From Sphaerulina vaccinii (taxonomy: Eukaryota; Ascomycota; Dothideomycetes; Mycosphaerellales; Mycosphaerellaceae): a stretch of DNA of 64,000 nucleotides. The DNA lies in assembly GCA_022570795.1 (NCBI GenBank), contig JAKUDP010000011.1, positions 1,612,001 through 1,676,000 on the forward strand, read 5' to 3'. Below the pieces are notes generated by a model that ran no database searches, was not told where the DNA came from, and was given only the letters and a program-made list of their open reading frames with translations. Shown piece after piece: positions 61,133 to 64,000 of the stretch. How positions within the stretch are numbered: the stretch's first letter is position 1; each line of letters opens with the position of its first letter. Made by a program: the position numbers and the translations under genes.

Positions 61133-62743
61133 AGCTCGGCGGCCTTCGAGGAAGAGATATGTGTCGACAAGATAGAGGCCCTGATTGTCGCCTGCAGAAG
61201 GAGAAGTCGGTCATATACCAAGGGCCGGGCTCTCTGCCAAGTCGCGTTGTCTATGCCACTTCAAGCAGCCTGGGGGTGCTTTCATGTTCGACAATGGGAA
61301 CGGAGAGGTTGTATCGAGATCCGACTTCGTGTCTAATGTCTCTCGCAATCGCAGCTGTTTGTACAGCTCAGCGCAGAGACAGTACATAGCGGCAACGTTC
61401 ATTTTCCTCGAGCCTTGTAAGCCAAGGACCGGACTCAGCGCCGCGAGCGAAATCCTTCCATCCTCCTGGCCGCCACTTCTCCATCAACAACCACAACAAT
61501 GTGTTTAACTGCCATCTGGCCACGACAACGATGCTCACACACTTTGTGGAGGAATTGAGCCTGCCAACATGCGCACTGCGGGTACACCGCATACCAGCGC
61601 TATCAAGCTGTATCCGAACTCACCCGGTCTACAAGCGCAAAATACCACTGCACAACGCATCTTGACCTTGAAGTCTCTGGACGAGTCTGGACCTACCTCG
61701 TTCCCCAGAGTCAACTCGTAAGGCTCAAAGAGGCTCTCGCAAATCTCTGCACGCCACACACTAGAAGACATACAGAATCTGCCGAAGAGCGTTCGCACAT
61801 TATGGACTCTGAGAAAGATTTGTGATCACCAAGATACATCGAGGTCGTGACCTTTGCAACGCCACCTGGTGGACTGCTGGGAATTGCGGCTTGCTATGCA
61901 GGTACCGTACTTACTGGTACTTGGGAGCCGTTGTCGTAGGTGGAACTCTGGTCATGCTTGGCTCTACGCCTTTGATTTTCTCCGAAAGAACGCCTACCGC
62001 AAGTACCGCCCCAGACGTACATTTTTTGAACTGCTGACCACTGGCTGGCGCATCACCTGAGCACACTTCACCAACTTGAAGTTGATACCAAGGACTGGTA
62101 TGAGCTGTTTGCGACCAATATCGAAATCCTGCGCTCCAGAATGCTAACCAAGATGTTGGGATCTCCACGCCAAACAGCATCATGGTCCCTTGGCTAACGC
62201 CTGCCTGAAAGTTCTCTTTGTACAAGTGCTGCACCAGCATGTCATTCTGTTGCATCTTGGGCGTTCGCACATATATCCCGGCTGACCGAAAAGTCCCAAT
62301 GGGGATAGTCTGATGTCGATCTACAAGTTCTTGGATGCTCTAACTTCCGAAAGTAGGAAGGTGCGCTGTACAAGCTGACCCTCGTATTCATTTTCTGTGG
62401 CTCGCCACTCCTAATAACTCTATTCAAGAAGCATGATCGCACATCTCTAATGTTCCCTCGGCCATCTTTGGTATGCTTGGCTATGCCGCAACCAATGAGA
62501 ACAACGGCCGAGTTGACCCCGAATACTACTCCATACCACTGCAAAGACTCCGTGACGCCAAAGAGGCGCACTCCACACCCCCGCAGATGCAGATCTTCAC
62601 GAGCAACGCCGAATGTGGTCGAAACAGGTTGATCCCAGTTGTCAAGCCAAGCGGTCAGCACAAATACAAGTACCAGACGCATGCCCATTACATTCCAAAG
62701 CAGTATCAACACTTCGTCGACCACTCTCACACACATCGACAAT
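61133..62743. other. Long intergenic stretch, no supported gene
   Basis: 1.6 kb between BTB copy 2 and the peroxidase. The plus strand has protein-like fragments (SLDESGPTSFPRVNS near 61676; LEDIQNLPKSVRTLWTLRKI near 61765; GRVDPEYYSIPLQRLRDAKE near 62508) broken by stops, and no splice model joins them. A decayed gene is possible, but I recognise no family. Confidence 0.4.
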
Positions 62744-64000
62744 ATGGTTGCACGAACATTCTCCGCCGCCCTGCTCCTCAGTGGAGCAGCGGCCTTCCCT
62801 CATCTCGCAGAAATGGCTGCTGCCAACGAGAAGCGTCAAGTTGGTATTCCTACTGGCGTTATTCCTTTCCCAGAGTTCCCGGGAACACCAAACCACGCAA
62901 CCTTCAACTCGTTCGACGCGAAGTCACAACTTGTGTCTACATCCGGCGAGCACGCTTTCCAGATGCCAGGACCTAACGATGTAAGAGGTCCATGTGCTGG
63001 GTAAGCATCATCTCAAGCTATCGACACCTACAATCCACTAACGATACAACCAGTCTTAATGCCGCGGCCAATCACGGGTACATACCTCGCAACGGTATCG
63101 CTACTGCAGAGACAATCAACACCGGTCTCTGGGAGGCCTTCTCGCTCGATCTTCCAGCTACACTCTTCCTCCAGACAGCGACCATGTTCTTCAACGGTGA
63201 CCCAATCTCCGGCAAGTGGTCCATCGGTCCACACGACACCAGAACGAGCTCGCTTGGTCCTCTCGATGGTGTGCTCGGTAACGAGACTGGTATCTGCGCA
63301 TACGGCCACTTGAGAACAGAAGCCGATGCATCCATCACTCGAGGTGACTGGCTCGCACCAACGATGAACTCCAACTGCATCTCATACCCAACCTTCATGC
63401 AAGAACTCTTCGACCTCTCCGACCAGATGGGCAACGGCCAGCTTACCGCACGTACGATGGCTCAGCACTCCTCCAACCGCAAGAAGTACAGCATTGCCAA
63501 CAACCCCAACTACTTCGCACCAGTCTACCCAGGTGTCGCTTTCACCTTCGGCGCCCACATGTTCGCCAACGTCCTGCTTTCCAACCACTCTGCAGAGGAG
63601 CCAAGAGGTTTCTTGACCAAGGAGGTCTTCATGCAATTCTTCGGCTACACTCGCAACTCGGACGGGTCTCTCAAGTACACCTTTGGCTCCGAGCGCATTC
63701 CAGACAACTGGTACAAGCGATCCGAGCAAGACCCATGGACCCTCAGCGATATCGTCGTCTCAACAGCCCAGCAATGCGCTTCTTACCCAAGCAACTGCCA
63801 AGTTGGTGGTAACACTGGTACCGTCAACAGCTTCTCTGGTGTCGACCTCGGTGACATCTCTGGTGGTTTCATCAACGCTGCCACAGATCTTCAGGACCCA
63901 CAGCGATTGGGTTGCTTCATTTCGCAGACTATCCAGGCTGATACACCATCTTTCTTGAACGGCGTCTTCTCTGGTGCACTTCTTTCGCAAGCCACTGGCA
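62744..64000 (+). CDS. Heme-thiolate peroxidase (chloroperoxidase/peroxygenase family), 3' truncated by window
   Basis: Exon 1 (62744-63000) and exon 2 (from 63054, still open at 64000) join across a 53 bp intron (63001-63053), giving about 401 visible residues. A secretory signal (MVARTFSAALLLSGAAAFPH) opens the protein. The proximal heme motif is RGPCAGLNAAANHGYIPRNG, split by the intron; the Cys is the axial ligand. The family more often has PCP here, so this is a variant. The second motif, LRTEADASITRGDW, corresponds to the E-[HG]-D segment in which Glu is the acid-base residue; Glu and Asp are kept and the middle residue is Ala. Several extracellular-type Asn-x-Ser/Thr sites follow (NETG, NHSA). 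These enzymes halogenate or insert oxygen using peroxide, usually outside the cell. Confidence 0.93.

Overview
The window is nuclear DNA of a filamentous ascomycete, most likely a Dothideomycete of the Mycosphaerellaceae type. Evidence seen directly: genes lie on both strands with short GT-AG introns (mostly 46-95 bp), and the protein families are typically fungal (Zn2Cys6 regulators, HET domain, DASH subunit Dad2, GPI-type secreted proteins, heme-thiolate peroxidase). The order assignment is inference, resting on overall flavour and on two introner-like introns, a feature known from this family. No rRNA, tRNA, CRISPR array or intact transposon was found.

Layout. 1-10 kb: the 3' part of a Zn2Cys6 regulator, a dead secreted LRR gene with three stops each explained by one C-to-T change, a Ser/Thr-rich single-pass wall protein, a possible spliced minus-strand gene, a SnoaL-like protein and an F-box-like protein. 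11-19 kb: a compact housekeeping and mitosis block of exportin-1 (crm1), the PP1 regulator Ypi1, DASH subunit Dad2 and shugoshin. Dad2 and shugoshin are divergent from a 333 bp gap. 19-29.8 kb: a large HET-domain protein, a small frame-disrupted gene, a Tag1-like vacuolar protein divergent from mitochondrial ornithine carbamoyltransferase (OTC), and a 98-codon in-frame reading frame directly behind the OTC stop. A 200-residue unknown follows, then a nine-unit degenerate tandem repeat with a 129-130 bp period.

29.8-43 kb: a 903-residue coiled-coil protein divergent from a helix-hairpin-helix protein, then MmgE/PrpD, a carboxymuconolactone-decarboxylase-like protein and a peroxisomal enoyl-CoA isomerase. 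Next are a spliced 77-residue cysteine-rich protein, a ZUFSP-type deubiquitinase homologue and an alpha/beta hydrolase. 43-58 kb: a Zn2Cys6 regulator, a GPI-type secreted protein, a hexose transporter, an F-box-like protein, an orphan with a nucleotidyltransferase-like motif, and MPP10 divergent from a P450. 58-64 kb: tandem BTB paralogues followed by a heme-thiolate peroxidase that runs off the end.

Strongest signals. (1) The second BTB paralogue has three introns absent from its intronless tandem copy; two of these introns (136 and 149 bp) are homologous to each other and have complementary ends, the signature of introner-like elements. (2) The 130 bp tandem repeat at 28.5-29.6 kb has strikingly regular spacing. 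(3) A dispersed repeat of about 120 bp with nested inverted repeats occurs at 19.3 kb and 59.5 kb. All splice sites were placed by eye from frame, consensus and family alignment; none has transcript support here.
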